A stretch of 64,000 nt of DNA from Paenibacillus tyrphae. GTDB taxonomy: Bacteria > Bacillota > Bacilli > Paenibacillales > NBRC-103111. The stretch is taken from NCBI RefSeq assembly GCF_027925525.1, contig NZ_BSDJ01000018.1, forward strand, positions 62,001 to 126,000. Reading direction: 5' to 3'. The translations under genes were made by a program, and so were the position numbers. Positions 1-9,274 of the stretch are shown here, in pieces; within the stretch, counting starts at the first letter, position 1; each line of letters starts with the position of its first letter. The notes under the pieces were generated by a model. That model saw nothing but the letters and a program-made list of their open reading frames with translations, made no database searches and was not told the origin of the DNA.

Positions 1-5
1 AAATT

Positions 6-19
6 ACTAACTGGTTAGT
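6..19. promoter_or_regulatory. Possible TetR-type operator
   Basis: The sequence ACTAACTGGTTAGT is a 14-base palindrome with 12 of 14 bases paired. Its AACNGGTTAGT-like shape is typical of operators bound by TetR/AcrR repressors. It lies about 30 bases before the ATG at 50. The TetR gene at 1912 is the nearest candidate regulator. The window edge hides what lies upstream. Assignment is by motif shape only. Confidence 0.35.
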
Positions 20-49
20 TTTTTAATCTTAATAAGGTGAGGTGCCCTA

Positions 50-716
50 ATGCTTAAAAAATTCAGGGCGTACGCTTGAAGAAGCTAAGCAGTTCATCAA
101 AGAGGCGGATCGCCAGTCATGAAAGGCTATTTTAAACAAAGATGAAAAAAAACTGCTCCAGCAATTACAGGAAGCGGAGAAGCAAGCCGAAAGAGATTCA
201 CGGGACTTCGTAGCGGAACCGGCAGGTATAAGCGGAAATTCTTTTTCTGGGGCAGATACCAGACACGGAGGAATCTTGCTGGGATATGATGCTGGTAATG
301 CAAAAGCTTGGTGCGCATATTCGATTAGCGGGTACTGTCATGCGGGGATATGGAATATGAACAATTACCAAGGGAATGTTTATGACGGAGCCGTTCGCAC
401 AGCGAACACTGATGAAGGCGTAAAATATGAAAATGCAGATTATTGGCAGCATTTTCAAGAAGTGCGCGAAATGAAGGTAATCTTCGCCAGTGCAGCTGAT
501 GAAAATTATGCGGTCGCGATGTCGAATACCTATTCAGGACCGTATAGCATTGCATCAACAAAATATTCTAACGACCAGTGGTACTGCTCCAAAGTTGTAT
601 GGCGAGCCTATTGGGATGCCAGCAGGTATGACATTGATGGGGACGGTGGGCTTTTGGTCGCGCCCGGAGATATACGCTGGAGTCCTAGAACTTCATCGGT
701 TAAAGTCTGGTATTGA
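50..716 (+). pseudogene. Decayed YycO/YiiX-like NlpC/P60-type cysteine hydrolase
   Basis: The reading frame that ends at 716 carries features of secreted YiiX/YebB-like (YycO-type) cysteine hydrolases: a Gly-rich GGILLGYDAG start to the domain, CHAGIW with the family Cys-His arrangement, and a DQWYCSKVVW block. This frame contains a TGA stop at 120-122 and has no ATG. The ATG at 50 opens a different frame that stops after nine codons. The region coding for LEEAKQFIKEAD (75-110) is the expected propeptide, but the signal peptide is missing. A TTG at 276 could start a 146-residue remnant without the N-terminal part. I read this as a broken gene; a sequencing error is the alternative. Confidence 0.6.
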
Positions 717-796
717 CGTTGTGGTTCACGTCGGAGGAGCCGTCACTGGCTCCCCTTCTTTCTTTGGAGATCAATCAAATACAAGGGGGGAGATTT

Positions 797-1875
797 ATGA
801 GATATTTCATGATTGTTTCTTTGACTTTACTGATTTTGGCAGGTTGCAGCGATCCTCTCAAGGATACGGAACCGATCGGCGAAAATATGAAACTAGTCGT
901 GCATCCGTTCATTCGATCGTTGTCTGTCGTAGATACGGAAAAGTTCGAAATCATTCGGACTATTCCGCTAGGCAGATTTGTTATAGATTATGCAACAGCT
1001 CCTAATGGGAAAATATATATCCCTCTTCATGACGCTAAAGGGGACAAGGGTCCTATGTAGCTGTACTGGATCCCAGGACAGGAAGTTTGAAAAAGATACC
1101 AAATCAATTTGGCTCCGAAGATTTTATAACCATTACCAAGGACGGGACGGCCTTTATACGTACGGGAATTTTCAAGAACGTCAAAGATAATCACACCCTG
1201 CTAATAGATACTAAAACCGATCAAGTTATTGGTTCTGTACTGATTCCCGGAGCATGGACGAGACTTGAACGTTTCAGCGATACCCAAGTAATCGTAGGAG
1301 TTGATAATCCCGTAAACGGGACAGAGGGAAATGTGTATATCGTGGACCGCAACAAAGCAGTCCCCATCTTTCCCGAATCACTGCACCCCAGAGCACCGTT
1401 CGAAATTCGCTATAATTCCGAAAGTGGCACTGCTTATTTTCTATATAATGGCGTAGTTGACAAGCAATTAAGGCAACGGTATATGACCAAAACAACGGAC
1501 ATAAAAATGCTGGAAGCCCATATCGACGTATGGAATTTAAAGACGCTTACACGTATCAATCAAATTTATCTTCCATTCCCGCGACCATCCTCTATGGTCC
1601 TCGATTCCAGAGGCTTGTTATACGTTGGAAATTGGGATGTATCGCCCAATGAACCGGTAAATCATTTCCTTGTTGTTAACCCCACTAGCGGACAAGTTAG
1701 ACAGGTAGAAACGGTACGGAACCCCGAAAGCGTACATATCGACAAAGACAGGCTGTACGTTGGTAGCGGCACGGACGGGGAAATGGACATATTTCAGTTG
1801 CCCAATCTTGAACATGTGAAGCGTATAGGCTCTTTTAAAGATAAAGTTCGTTTGCCAATGATCACTATAAATTAG
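797..1875 (+). pseudogene. Frameshifted beta-propeller lipoprotein (YncE-like)
   Basis: An ATG at 797, after a GGGGGGAG ribosome binding site, opens a protein with a signal peptide and a lipobox (LILAGC, Cys about residue 17). That frame stops at 1060. The remainder of the protein continues in another frame to 1875: past the sequence GGGTCCTAT near 1048 it reads SYVAVLDPRTG and then KKIPNQFG without a break. The C-terminal part shows repeated blade-like units (LLIDTKTDQVIGS, LYVGNWDVSPN, LYVGSGTDGEM), as in YncE-type seven-bladed propellers. One indel near 1040-1055 splits the gene, either real decay or a sequencing error. The substrate cannot be inferred. It lies just before the TetR gene. 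Confidence 0.65.
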
Positions 1876-1911
1876 CGAACATATTCCTTAAAGAACAGGA
1901 CGGCTAAAATT

Positions 1912-2475
1912 ATGAGCGCAGAAAAAAATAAACAACAATTAAAAAAAGAGTTGTCTTATCAAAATATTGTCGAAACAGCAACCAAATTATTCGCTCAAAA
2001 CGGATATGACAAAACCTCTGTAGATGACATCATGAAAGAATCTGGTTATTCCAAAGCAACTTTTTATTTGCATTTTGAAAGTAAAGATGAGTTTTTTTTA
2101 CACCTTATGGATTACAGGCTGAAACAATTTGAAGAGGAATTTTTTAAATTATTTAAACCAGAGAACAATTTAAAACAGACCATCCTAAATGGTTTACGCC
2201 TATTTTTTGAATTAACCGAAAGAGATCTGTGGGCCCCTATTTTCTTTGAATTTTGGTCCCATGCCATGCGTAACGATATGATAAAAGAACGGATGCAAGA
2301 TCATTATTCCAAATGGATAAGACTTGCGTCTAGTGTTTTCGAGCAAGCTAGATCAACAGAAAACCTTCCGAATACTATCAATACAGAGGCGGTTGCCTCA
2401 CTAATCATTGCATTATGTGACGGGTTTAATTTGCAAAATCAGATCAATGCAAACTTGAAAATTGATGTCGGATGA
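1912..2475 (+). CDS. TetR/AcrR family transcriptional regulator
   Basis: A 187-residue protein with a classic TetR N-terminal helix-turn-helix at about residues 12-58 (IVETATKLFAQNGYDKTSVDDI, then YSKATFYLHFESKDEF). The C-terminal half is a helical ligand-binding domain rich in aromatic residues. TetR proteins act as repressors released by small ligands; the ligand here is unknown. The length is normal, but the last codons run into a repeat: the TGA stop at 2473-2475 lies inside the first 21-bp repeat unit (2472-2492). The native C-terminus may therefore have been replaced by a mobile-element end. Candidate targets are the palindrome at the left edge and the transport genes to the right. Confidence 0.88.
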   Translation: MSAEKNKQQLKKELSYQNIVETATKLFAQNGYDKTSVDDIMKESGYSKATFYLHFESKDEFFLHLMDYRLKQFEEEFFKLFKPENNLKQTILNGLRLFFELTERDLWAPIFFEFWSHAMRNDMIKERMQDHYSKWIRLASSVFEQARSTENLPNTINTEAVASLIIALCDGFNLQNQINANLKIDVG

Positions 2476-2517
2476 CAAGAATATATTCCGATAAATGACA
2501 AGAATATATTCCGATTG
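2472..2517 (+). repeat. Two tandem copies of a ~21-bp repeat (left cluster)
   Basis: ATGACAAGAATATATTCCGAT occurs twice, starting at 2472 and 2495, at a spacing of 23 bases. The same unit is found again near 11.7-11.83 kb, mostly in the opposite orientation. Arrays of short repeats at opposite ends of a segment resemble transposase-binding sites at the ends of IS21-like or Tn7-like elements. No transposase gene is present between the clusters. Confidence 0.75.
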
Positions 2518-2558
2518 CGCTTCTGCTTCTTTTGGGAATAGTCGTTCGTTCCTCCGAA

Positions 2559-2601
2559 CACATCAACAGCAGCCCTAGTCAATTAGGCTGCTGTTGATGT
2601 G
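2559..2601. terminator. Strong stem-loop with 16-bp perfect stem
   Basis: CACATCAACAGCAGCC (2559-2574) pairs with its exact complement at 2586-2601 across an 11-base loop. There is no T-run on either side, so it may be a bidirectional transcript barrier or a small element remnant rather than a standard terminator. It sits between the TetR gene (plus strand) and the end of the transporter operon (minus strand). The rest of 2518-2813 holds no convincing gene. Confidence 0.55.
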
Positions 2602-2813
2602 GACATGAATAAGTCTTAAGACGTCTCAGTTTGATTTCTTTATCGTTTTTTTCCACCAATGAAATTCTATGTTCCCTGCTCAAACGCTTATTTATACATT
2701 GCGATCGGCGCACAAAAATAGCAAAAAGAGTTATCCTGACGTCCTTGGTGATTCTTAGTAGTAGCTATCTGAATTGGGACGGATGGCAACCTCGTGTCGA
2801 ATCAATCATCCGT

Positions 2814-3623
2814 TCAAGCTTTATTGAGAGTACGATAACGAGGGTGCTCGGAAAGAATGGATTGAACCAAATTTTTCACACTAGGGTGCGGCGACTGTAA
2901 AAATTGCGCTTTATCCTCGCATTGTTCAACCACTTCCCCTTTTTCCATAACAGCTAAAACATCTGAAATGGAGTAGGCAGCTTTAATATCATGCGTGATA
3001 AAAAGGTAAGAAAGTCCAATCATCGACTTTAAATCACTTAACAGAGCCAAAATGTTTGACTGCGTCACCATATCCAAACTGCTTACCGCCTCGTCCAACA
3101 CAATCAGCTTCGGGTTTAAAGCAATCGCTCTCGCAATATTGATTCTTTGCAGCTGTCCTCCGCTAAATTGATGAGGATACTTCCTCATATCTTCCGGTTT
3201 CAGCCCGACTTTTTCAAGCAGATCTCCGATGACTCTTTTTCGCTCCGTCAATGATAAGGCCTCGTAATTGTCCAGAGGCTCCCCGATAATTTGCTCCGCA
3301 GACATTCGCGGGTTTACGGAAGAATAACAGTCTTGAAACACCACTTGAAGATCGCGGCGAAGCCGCTTGCGGGTAGAGGCATCGGTGTTATAGAGATCGA
3401 TCCCTTGAAAAAGTACTTGCCCCTTCTGCGGCTTTTCCAATCCCAGTATCACTTTGCCAAGCGTGCTTTTCCCTGCTCCGCTCGTTCCTAGAAGCCCCAG
3501 ACACTTTCCCTGATCGATCGAGAGGGAAACGCCGGAAAGCACCGCCGCCTGCTGCTTTGTCCGCCGAAACAGATTGGATGCGGCATATGTATGAGAAATG
3601 TCTTTCACCCGCAACAAACTCAT
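2814..3623 (-). CDS. OppF/CntF-type ABC transporter ATPase
   Basis: A 269-residue nucleotide-binding subunit of a peptide/nickel/opine importer. Visible motifs are Walker A GTSGAGKST (46-54), Q-loop (VVFQDC, about 94-99), signature SGGQLQR (154-160), Walker B LIVLDEA and the H-loop in FITHD. It pairs with the second ATPase at 4822-5664 to drive the two permeases. It is the last gene of a leftward operon, and its ATG overlaps the stop of the MFS gene by four bases. The short C-terminal extension fits the OppF class. The context (Fur-like box, MFS carriers, cadD remnant) favours a metal-chelate substrate over peptides. Confidence 0.88.
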   Translation of the reverse strand: MSLLRVKDISHTYAASNLFRRTKQQAAVLSGVSLSIDQGKCLGLLGTSGAGKSTLGKVILGLEKPQKGQVLFQGIDLYNTDASTRKRLRRDLQVVFQDCYSSVNPRMSAEQIIGEPLDNYEALSLTERKRVIGDLLEKVGLKPEDMRKYPHQFSGGQLQRINIARAIALNPKLIVLDEAVSSLDMVTQSNILALLSDLKSMIGLSYLFITHDIKAAYSISDVLAVMEKGEVVEQCEDKAQFLQSPHPSVKNLVQSILSEHPRYRTLNKA

Positions 3624-4825
3624 TTCCTCACTCCCTCTTTCTTAGACTGCAATAGGATAAGCAGGAGGGCAGCCGCTCCGATGGCAATGCAGCCGGTAAA
3701 CATGGCTTCGTAAGAATACGCATTCGCAATCAGACTTAATCCCCATGTGCCTACCGATGTTCCGAAGTCGGCGGCAGCAATGAATAAACCTATCCCTCGG
3801 CCTCTAAACCTTTCCGGCACGATAAACGAAACGTACGTCAGCAGCGTCGGGTACAGCATCGACAAGGCGATCCCGTTACATACGGCGGCAATCAGCACTA
3901 CTGGCAGCGATTCGGCTATTCTGACCAGACTTACAGCAGTCGTGATCAGGAAAATTAGGGCAGCGACCATGAGAATCGGAAAACGACCGCTTGTCGGAAT
4001 CATTTTTCGGCCGAAGAAGCGCAATGTGATAAGAACTGCAGTCTCGGTCAAGAAATACAATCCGGCAAAAGGCAATCCGCGTTTCTCCAGATAGAGCGGC
4101 AGAAAGGCGGCAACCGTTCCGATCATGGCCGAAGCCAAAAGCATTAGTAAGGCAGGAAACTGCAGCTTCCAGTCTTTCCAGCCTCTATAGGGCTCATTGT
4201 CAGGTTGATTCGTCGTTTGCGAGTGGTCCTGCTTTTGAAGCTCCGGCAATCTGAGGTTCAGGCCGATGAGCAGAGTCGCCACGCTTATCGGAATCAAAGC
4301 CATAAAGATATACGACATCGGTACTTTATCCGCAAAATACAGCGCGAGAAAAGGACCGTAGGTATAAGGCAGCATGGATGAAAGAGAGAAAAGCGATAGC
4401 CCTTGCCCGCGCGCATTCTCAGGTAAAACTTGAATGATCATGAGATGAGCTACCATAGAAAAGAAGGAAAGAATGACCCCCTGCACCATTCGGAGCAGAG
4501 CGAAAACCCACAGTTCATGAATGAGATACAAGGATATGACGATCACATTCATAATCAGTGCTGCGGCAAATATTCGTTTTGTGCCGAACTTGTCGACAAT
4601 TTTGCCGGCAACGGGCCGTAAGAACATGGAGGTAAACATATACGCGCCCATAATGAGACCGATCTGCGCCGGGCTTGCGCCAAGTGCGTTGGAATTCAGC
4701 GGCAGCAGAATCAGAAGGATATGGCTGGTCGTATAAAATAATATCGATAATAGATAGATCCGGATCGCTTTCGACCCGAACGGACGGTCCTTGGGAACCG
4801 TAACACTCGGCTGCATGGCAGTCAT
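3620..4825 (-). CDS. MFS transporter within the importer operon (CntE-like role)
   Basis: A 401-residue major facilitator with about twelve hydrophobic segments and a charged central loop (LRLPELQKQDHSQ) between the two halves. The cytoplasmic loop motif after helix 2 (FLRPVAGKIVDKFGTKR) is typical of the drug/metallophore exporter branch. It lies between the two ATPase genes with four-base overlaps on both sides, so it is co-translated with the importer. In staphylopine-type systems an MFS protein (CntE) exports the metallophore that the ABC system re-imports; a similar role is inferred here. It is a paralogue of the divergent MFS protein at 9275-10486. Confidence 0.85.
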   Translation of the reverse strand: MTAMQPSVTVPKDRPFGSKAIRIYLLSILFYTTSHILLILLPLNSNALGASPAQIGLIMGAYMFTSMFLRPVAGKIVDKFGTKRIFAAALIMNVIVISLYLIHELWVFALLRMVQGVILSFFSMVAHLMIIQVLPENARGQGLSLFSLSSMLPYTYGPFLALYFADKVPMSYIFMALIPISVATLLIGLNLRLPELQKQDHSQTTNQPDNEPYRGWKDWKLQFPALLMLLASAMIGTVAAFLPLYLEKRGLPFAGLYFLTETAVLITLRFFGRKMIPTSGRFPILMVAALIFLITTAVSLVRIAESLPVVLIAAVCNGIALSMLYPTLLTYVSFIVPERFRGRGIGLFIAAADFGTSVGTWGLSLIANAYSYEAMFTGCIAIGAAALLLILLQSKKEGVRK

Positions 4826-5664
4826 GACAGTATGAACTCCTTGGTCTGCTGGTTGATCGGCAACGAGAGTCTGGCATCAAGCAGTAATTTCGTATACGCA
4901 TGCTGCGGATTGTCAAACAACGCGAAGACATCGGCTTTTTCTATGATCCGTCCATGCTGCATAACGGCTACTTCATCAGCCATTTCCGATATGACCCCCA
5001 AATCATGGGAAATCAAAAGAATCGCCGTGCCGAATTCCGAGCGAATGCGATCCAGCTGGCGCAGCACCTGCATTTGATTGGCTACATCAAGCGCAGTAGT
5101 CGGCTCGTCGGCTATGAGCACAGATGGACGTAAGCACATCGATACGGCAATCATGACACGCTGCAGCATGCCTCCGCTCAATTGAAACGGATACCGCCTC
5201 ATCAGATCAGCAGGATCGGACAAATTCACATCTTGCAAAGAGGAGACTGCCAGATCAAACGCTTGTTTTTTGCTGAAATCGGTATGGGTACGGATCGTTT
5301 CGACAAATTGATCGCCTATCGTAAACACGGGAGAGAAGGCATTCATCGGATTCTGCATAATGATGGCGATCTCTTTTCCTCGAATACGCCGCATCTCTTC
5401 GGCCTTAAGCCCGTTCAGCTCTCGGCCGTTCAATTGAATACTGCCTTCCACATGGGTTGTTTTCCGGTCCAGCAGCTGCAAAATGGACTGGCAGGTAACC
5501 GACTTGCCGCATCCGCTTTCACCGACAAGTCCAAGCACACGACCAGGCTTCAGCCCAAAATCTACTTTATGGACTAGGGGAAGCGTCCCTTGCGCCGTTT
5601 TTACTTTTACGTGCAGGTCGCTTACCTGCAGAATATTGCTCCGTTCTTCACTCATTGAGCTCAT
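4822..5664 (-). CDS. OppD/CntD-type ABC transporter ATPase
   Basis: A 280-residue ATPase subunit with Walker A GESGCGKSV (48-56), a QNPMNAFSP Q-loop, the signature LSGGMLQR, Walker B VLIADEPT and the LLISHDLG switch. It is the first of the two ATPases in the operon order and the partner of the protein at 2814-3623. The C-terminal RLSLPINQQ tail sits where the OppD iron-sulfur/Cys-rich region would be but carries no Cys cluster. Start and stop overlap the neighbouring permease and MFS genes by four bases each. The substrate is inferred from context to be a metal-chelate or opine. Confidence 0.88.
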   Translation of the reverse strand: MSSMSEERSNILQVSDLHVKVKTAQGTLPLVHKVDFGLKPGRVLGLVGESGCGKSVTCQSILQLLDRKTTHVEGSIQLNGRELNGLKAEEMRRIRGKEIAIIMQNPMNAFSPVFTIGDQFVETIRTHTDFSKKQAFDLAVSSLQDVNLSDPADLMRRYPFQLSGGMLQRVMIAVSMCLRPSVLIADEPTTALDVANQMQVLRQLDRIRSEFGTAILLISHDLGVISEMADEVAVMQHGRIIEKADVFALFDNPQHAYTKLLLDARLSLPINQQTKEFILS

Positions 5665-6503
5665 TCCTTTTCAAAACGTCGTTTAACGCCAAACCGATCC
5701 GACAGAGCTTCGCCCAACAAATTGAACGAAACGACGACGAGAAGAATCATGATTCCCGGGTACAGCATTAATTCCGGATTGCTGCGAATGAAAGATTTTC
5801 CTTCGTGAATCATTGCCCCCCATTCCGGCGCAGGCGGCTGAATGCCAAGTCCCAGGAATGAGAGAGCGGAGATGTCCATAATCGCCCAGCCCATCTCAAG
5901 TGTTCCCATAACGACAATTGGTGGAAGTACATTCGGAATAATGTGCTGCCTAATGATTTTCCATTGCGAGGATCCGCTTATTTTGGCTGCGGTGACGAAA
6001 TTCCGTTCCTTCAAGCTGAGGACCATGCCTCGGAACATCCTGGCGTAATATACCCACTGCACAAGCATCATCGCCAAAACAACCTGCGGCAGTCCAGGCC
6101 CGAAAATTCCGACAAGACCAAGTATGAGCACGAGATTCGGAAACGACATCACCCCTTCGCAGAACCGCATCAGCACAAAATCGACGATACCGCCTTTGTA
6201 GCCGGCAATCGCTCCGATGAACAACCCGATTCCGAGCGAGGAGATGAAAATCAATGACGCAAAGCCTAACGAAACGCGGGCGCCGTATAAAAGACGAGAC
6301 AGTATGCATCGTCCCAAATGGTCGGTGCCCAAAGGATAGTCGAGCGAAGGCGGCTTCAGCTTGAGCGCCAAATTCACCTGAATCGGATCATGCGGAGCAA
6401 TCCATGGAGCCAAGATCGTCAGGATAAAGAGAACAAGCAAGAGACCTAAGCATACAAGAGCGGTCTTCTGACTCCTAAGGCCAGTTCGTATACTTGCGAT
6501 CAC
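5661..6503 (-). CDS. OppC/CntC-type ABC permease
   Basis: A 280-residue membrane permease of the DppC/OppC/NikC group. The N-terminal helix (LVCLGLLLVLFILTILAPW) is followed by the family motif PLGTDHLGRCILSRLLYGAR, and later by the EAA loop (AAKISGSSQWKIIRQHIIPN) that contacts an ATPase. The EWGAMIHEGKSF block before the last helix is also typical. It forms a heterodimeric channel with the permease at 6500-7444. The gene is fused by four-base overlaps to both neighbours, indicating one transcript with coupled translation. Confidence 0.9.
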   Translation of the reverse strand: MIASIRTGLRSQKTALVCLGLLLVLFILTILAPWIAPHDPIQVNLALKLKPPSLDYPLGTDHLGRCILSRLLYGARVSLGFASLIFISSLGIGLFIGAIAGYKGGIVDFVLMRFCEGVMSFPNLVLILGLVGIFGPGLPQVVLAMMLVQWVYYARMFRGMVLSLKERNFVTAAKISGSSQWKIIRQHIIPNVLPPIVVMGTLEMGWAIMDISALSFLGLGIQPPAPEWGAMIHEGKSFIRSNPELMLYPGIMILLVVVSFNLLGEALSDRFGVKRRFEKE

Positions 6504-7444
6504 AGGCCGGTTCCTCCCTTCCGTGGGATTCGCGGATCCATTGCCATCTGCAGAAGATCAACGATTAGGTTGCAAACGATAAACAGACAGGCTACGAGCA
6601 GCACATAGCATTGAATGACCGGAATATCTCTGTTTAATATCGAGTCCACAAAATAACGGCCAAATCCGGGCCAAGAAAAGACGACCTCTACAATAATCGT
6701 CCCGGAAAGCAATTTGCCCAAGTTCATACCCAGACCGGTAATCATCGGCGAAATCGCGATTTTGAGCACATGCTTGCCCATAATGATCTTCTCTTTAATG
6801 CCCCTGGTTCTGGCATATAACACATACGGCTCCTGCAGCTGCTCCAGTACGCTGGTACGAAGCAGGCGGGAATAGATAGCAATCAGCCCCAAAGCCAGCG
6901 TTAACGAAGGCAGAACCAGATGCGCCCATGTTCCTCTTCCTTGCACGGGAAACAAATCCAGCTTGACGGACAAGAAATAAATCAATAAATACCCGAGCCA
7001 AAACTGCGGGATGGAAGCGCCGAAAAAAGCAAGCAACCGGCTGAAATGATCGATTACGCCGTTTTTGTAAACTGCCGAAAAAAAGCCAATGGGCACGCTG
7101 ATCAGCACGGCCAGACAAATGCTGCTGAAGGCAAGCTGGAGCGTTGCGGGCATCCGGTGCACGACCTCCTGCCAAACCGGCTCCTTCGTAACATAAGATG
7201 TGCCGAAATCAAGTCGGCACATCTTCATAAGGGACTCCACATATTGGACAAGCAGCGGCTGATCCAGGCCAAAATCATGTCTGACCTGGGCCAGCAGCTC
7301 TTCGGTCGGGTGAATATGGGCTACAGTCAGATAGACTTCAGCCGGATCGACGGGTGAAAGATGAATCAGCACGAAAGAAAGAAGGGTGGCGAAGAGAAAA
7401 ATGGGAATGATGGCAAGGAGCCGTTTCCCGATATAGCTGCGCAA
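6500..7444 (-). CDS. OppB/CntB-type ABC permease
   Basis: A 314-residue permease of the DppB/OppB/NikB group, with the N-terminal helix (RLLAIIPIFLFATLLSFVLIHL), the DFGLDQPLLVQY segment and the EAA loop (YARTRGIKEKIIMGKHVLK). Six hydrophobic segments are visible. It is the second gene of the leftward importer operon, 19 bases after the substrate-binding protein gene, and its stop overlaps the next permease start. Together these specify the channel of a solute importer in the cytoplasmic membrane. Metal-opine or nickel-chelate import is inferred from context. Confidence 0.9.
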   Translation of the reverse strand: MRSYIGKRLLAIIPIFLFATLLSFVLIHLSPVDPAEVYLTVAHIHPTEELLAQVRHDFGLDQPLLVQYVESLMKMCRLDFGTSYVTKEPVWQEVVHRMPATLQLAFSSICLAVLISVPIGFFSAVYKNGVIDHFSRLLAFFGASIPQFWLGYLLIYFLSVKLDLFPVQGRGTWAHLVLPSLTLALGLIAIYSRLLRTSVLEQLQEPYVLYARTRGIKEKIIMGKHVLKIAISPMITGLGMNLGKLLSGTIIVEVVFSWPGFGRYFVDSILNRDIPVIQCYVLLVACLFIVCNLIVDLLQMAMDPRIPRKGGTGL

Positions 7445-7463
7445 TTCATAACCTCCCTGCCGT

Positions 7464-9080
7464 CTACTTTTTCACGATGTCGAGCCCGAGGAACGGATTG
7501 TCATCCCGATTGGCCGGGAATACGAAGCCCTTCACGTCTTTTTGATAAACAGCCGTTTTCTTAATGTAAGAGATCGGCAAAAAGGATGCCTGCTCCTGCA
7601 GCGTCTTCAAAATGGAACTGTACAGTTGTTGGCGCTTGCTCTCATCAGTTGAGACGAAAACTTCATTTATTTGCTGATCCAGCTCTTTTTTCATTGGCAG
7701 GTTCGAGAGCGATTCCGAGATGCCGAAGCCCTTCGTAGAAACGATGTTAATGAAAGAGTGCGGGTCATACGGCGAACCGTAGTTGCTCCAGAAGTACAAG
7801 TCAAAATCCGCAGAACGCAATCGTTTCACATGTTCGGTGAGCTCCAGGCTTTTAATGTTCAGCTTGACGCCGATCGCTCCCCACTCGGCTTGCAGCGTTT
7901 CCGCCATCGGCTTTTGAACTTGATCCGACTTTTCATACAGCAATTCCAATTCAAGCAGTTTTCCGTCTTTCTCGCGGACGGTTTTTCCGGCAGGAAGCTT
8001 CCAGCCTGCTTCTTCCAAATAAGCTTTCGCTTTCTCCACATTGTATTCGAGCGGCTTAACGTCCATATTGGTGTACGGCAAGTTTTTGGACAAAATGTTG
8101 TCTGCTTTCTCCTCTAGGCCGGCCGTAATCCCATCCACCATCGCTTGCTTGTTAAAACCGTGTTGCAGGGCGAGACGCACTCGCAAATCCGATAGGATGT
8201 CCTTGGTGGTATTCATAACCACCTCTCTTGTTGCGATAGGCTCGGAAAGGCTTGTATCATATTTGCCGGAAGCTTTCAGCTGCTTAAAGGCATCCAAACT
8301 GATAACGCCTTCTCCATATATCAGGTCAAGCTCCTTTTTCTCAAAGGCAAGTACACGCGTTTCTCCGTCTGGAATAATTTTAATAACCAATTTATTGACT
8401 TTCGGCTTATCTCCCCAGTAATTCGGATTAGGGGTAAATACCGCATATTCGTCTTTCTTATATTCCGACAGCATCCAAGGTCCGGTTCCGATTTCCTTCT
8501 TCACACCTTTCGAAGTATCCAAATCGTCCGGAAATCCGGCTTCGCCAAGAAAGCGTACCGGACGAACGACCGATAGCTCCTGTATTGTTGGATAATACGG
8601 CTGCTTCAACGTCATTTTGAACGTGTGCTCATCCACCGCTTTGGTTTTGTCGAGCACATTAATAAAACCCAGCCAGCTATGATTTTTGGAATTTTTCATG
8701 ATGGCATCGAAGTTCTTTTTGACAACAGCGGCGTTAAATGCCGTTCCGTCCGAAAATTTAACATTTTTACGGAGCTTGAAGGTGTACTCTTTCCCGTCTT
8801 TCGATATATCCCACGATTCCGCCAGATGAGGCTCAAGCTTGCCTCCTTCTTTATAACTGACCAGCGGTTCGTAAATCATCGATTGCGCGATTAATTGCGA
8901 AGGATTATAAACATGGGGGTTCATCGTACCAATATCTCTCGGCCAAGATACCGTTATCGTTTTATCGGCTTGGACCGCTCCTGCTTCGGAGTTTTGTGAA
9001 TTCTGTTTGGAGCAGCCGAAGAGCGCAGTTGTTAGGATAAGCATTAGAATGAGCAGAGACTTCCTTTTTGAAGCAAACAT
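7464..9080 (-). CDS. Substrate-binding lipoprotein of the nickel/peptide/opine family (CntA/NikA-like)
   Basis: A 538-residue extracellular binding protein. The signal peptide ends in a lipobox (ALFGC, Cys23), so it is lipid-anchored outside the membrane. SBP_bac_5 hallmarks include WPRDIGTMNPHVY, LAESWDISKDGKEYTFKLRKNVKFSDGT and the FTPNPNYWGDKP segment. It is the first gene of the importer operon and follows a Fur-like box by about 30 bases. This family includes peptide, nickel and metallophore binders, and the Fur-like box and MFS partners favour a metal-chelate. No opine synthase gene (cntL/cntM-like) is in the window, so the ligand may be made elsewhere or scavenged. Confidence 0.88.
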   Translation of the reverse strand: MFASKRKSLLILMLILTTALFGCSKQNSQNSEAGAVQADKTITVSWPRDIGTMNPHVYNPSQLIAQSMIYEPLVSYKEGGKLEPHLAESWDISKDGKEYTFKLRKNVKFSDGTAFNAAVVKKNFDAIMKNSKNHSWLGFINVLDKTKAVDEHTFKMTLKQPYYPTIQELSVVRPVRFLGEAGFPDDLDTSKGVKKEIGTGPWMLSEYKKDEYAVFTPNPNYWGDKPKVNKLVIKIIPDGETRVLAFEKKELDLIYGEGVISLDAFKQLKASGKYDTSLSEPIATREVVMNTTKDILSDLRVRLALQHGFNKQAMVDGITAGLEEKADNILSKNLPYTNMDVKPLEYNVEKAKAYLEEAGWKLPAGKTVREKDGKLLELELLYEKSDQVQKPMAETLQAEWGAIGVKLNIKSLELTEHVKRLRSADFDLYFWSNYGSPYDPHSFINIVSTKGFGISESLSNLPMKKELDQQINEVFVSTDESKRQQLYSSILKTLQEQASFLPISYIKKTAVYQKDVKGFVFPANRDDNPFLGLDIVKK

Positions 9081-9111
9081 GATAAGTGGTTTTCCCCTCT
9101 CGACTACTTAT

Positions 9112-9130
9112 AATGATAATGATTCTCAAT
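9112..9130. promoter_or_regulatory. Fur-like box between divergent transport genes
   Basis: TGATAATGATTCTCA matches the Bacillus Fur 7-1-7 consensus (TGATAATNATTATCA) at 13 of 14 specified positions. It overlaps the promoter region shared by the binding-protein gene (minus strand) and the MFS gene (plus strand). Iron-dependent repression of both units is inferred. A Zur or PerR site is a less good match. Confidence 0.6.
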
Positions 9131-9274
9131 ATCGACGGTTGAATCTTACACGATAATTTTTATCTTGTCAAGATAGTTTGCTATACCGAGTTCATCTATA
9201 ATTCATAGAAGAGCTTTTTGTTAGAAATCAAATAGAATCGACTCGATAGTCGTCAATAGGAAGGATATCATAGA

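Noticed and set aside
1087..1875. Independent 262-residue gene starting at a TTG at 1087
   Set aside because: The preceding 797-1060 frame continues the same protein after a one-base shift, so it is the second part of a frameshifted gene rather than a separate one.
2472..2517. CRISPR array
   Set aside because: Only two units at 23-base spacing with almost no spacer sequence and no cas genes; the pattern fits element-end repeats.
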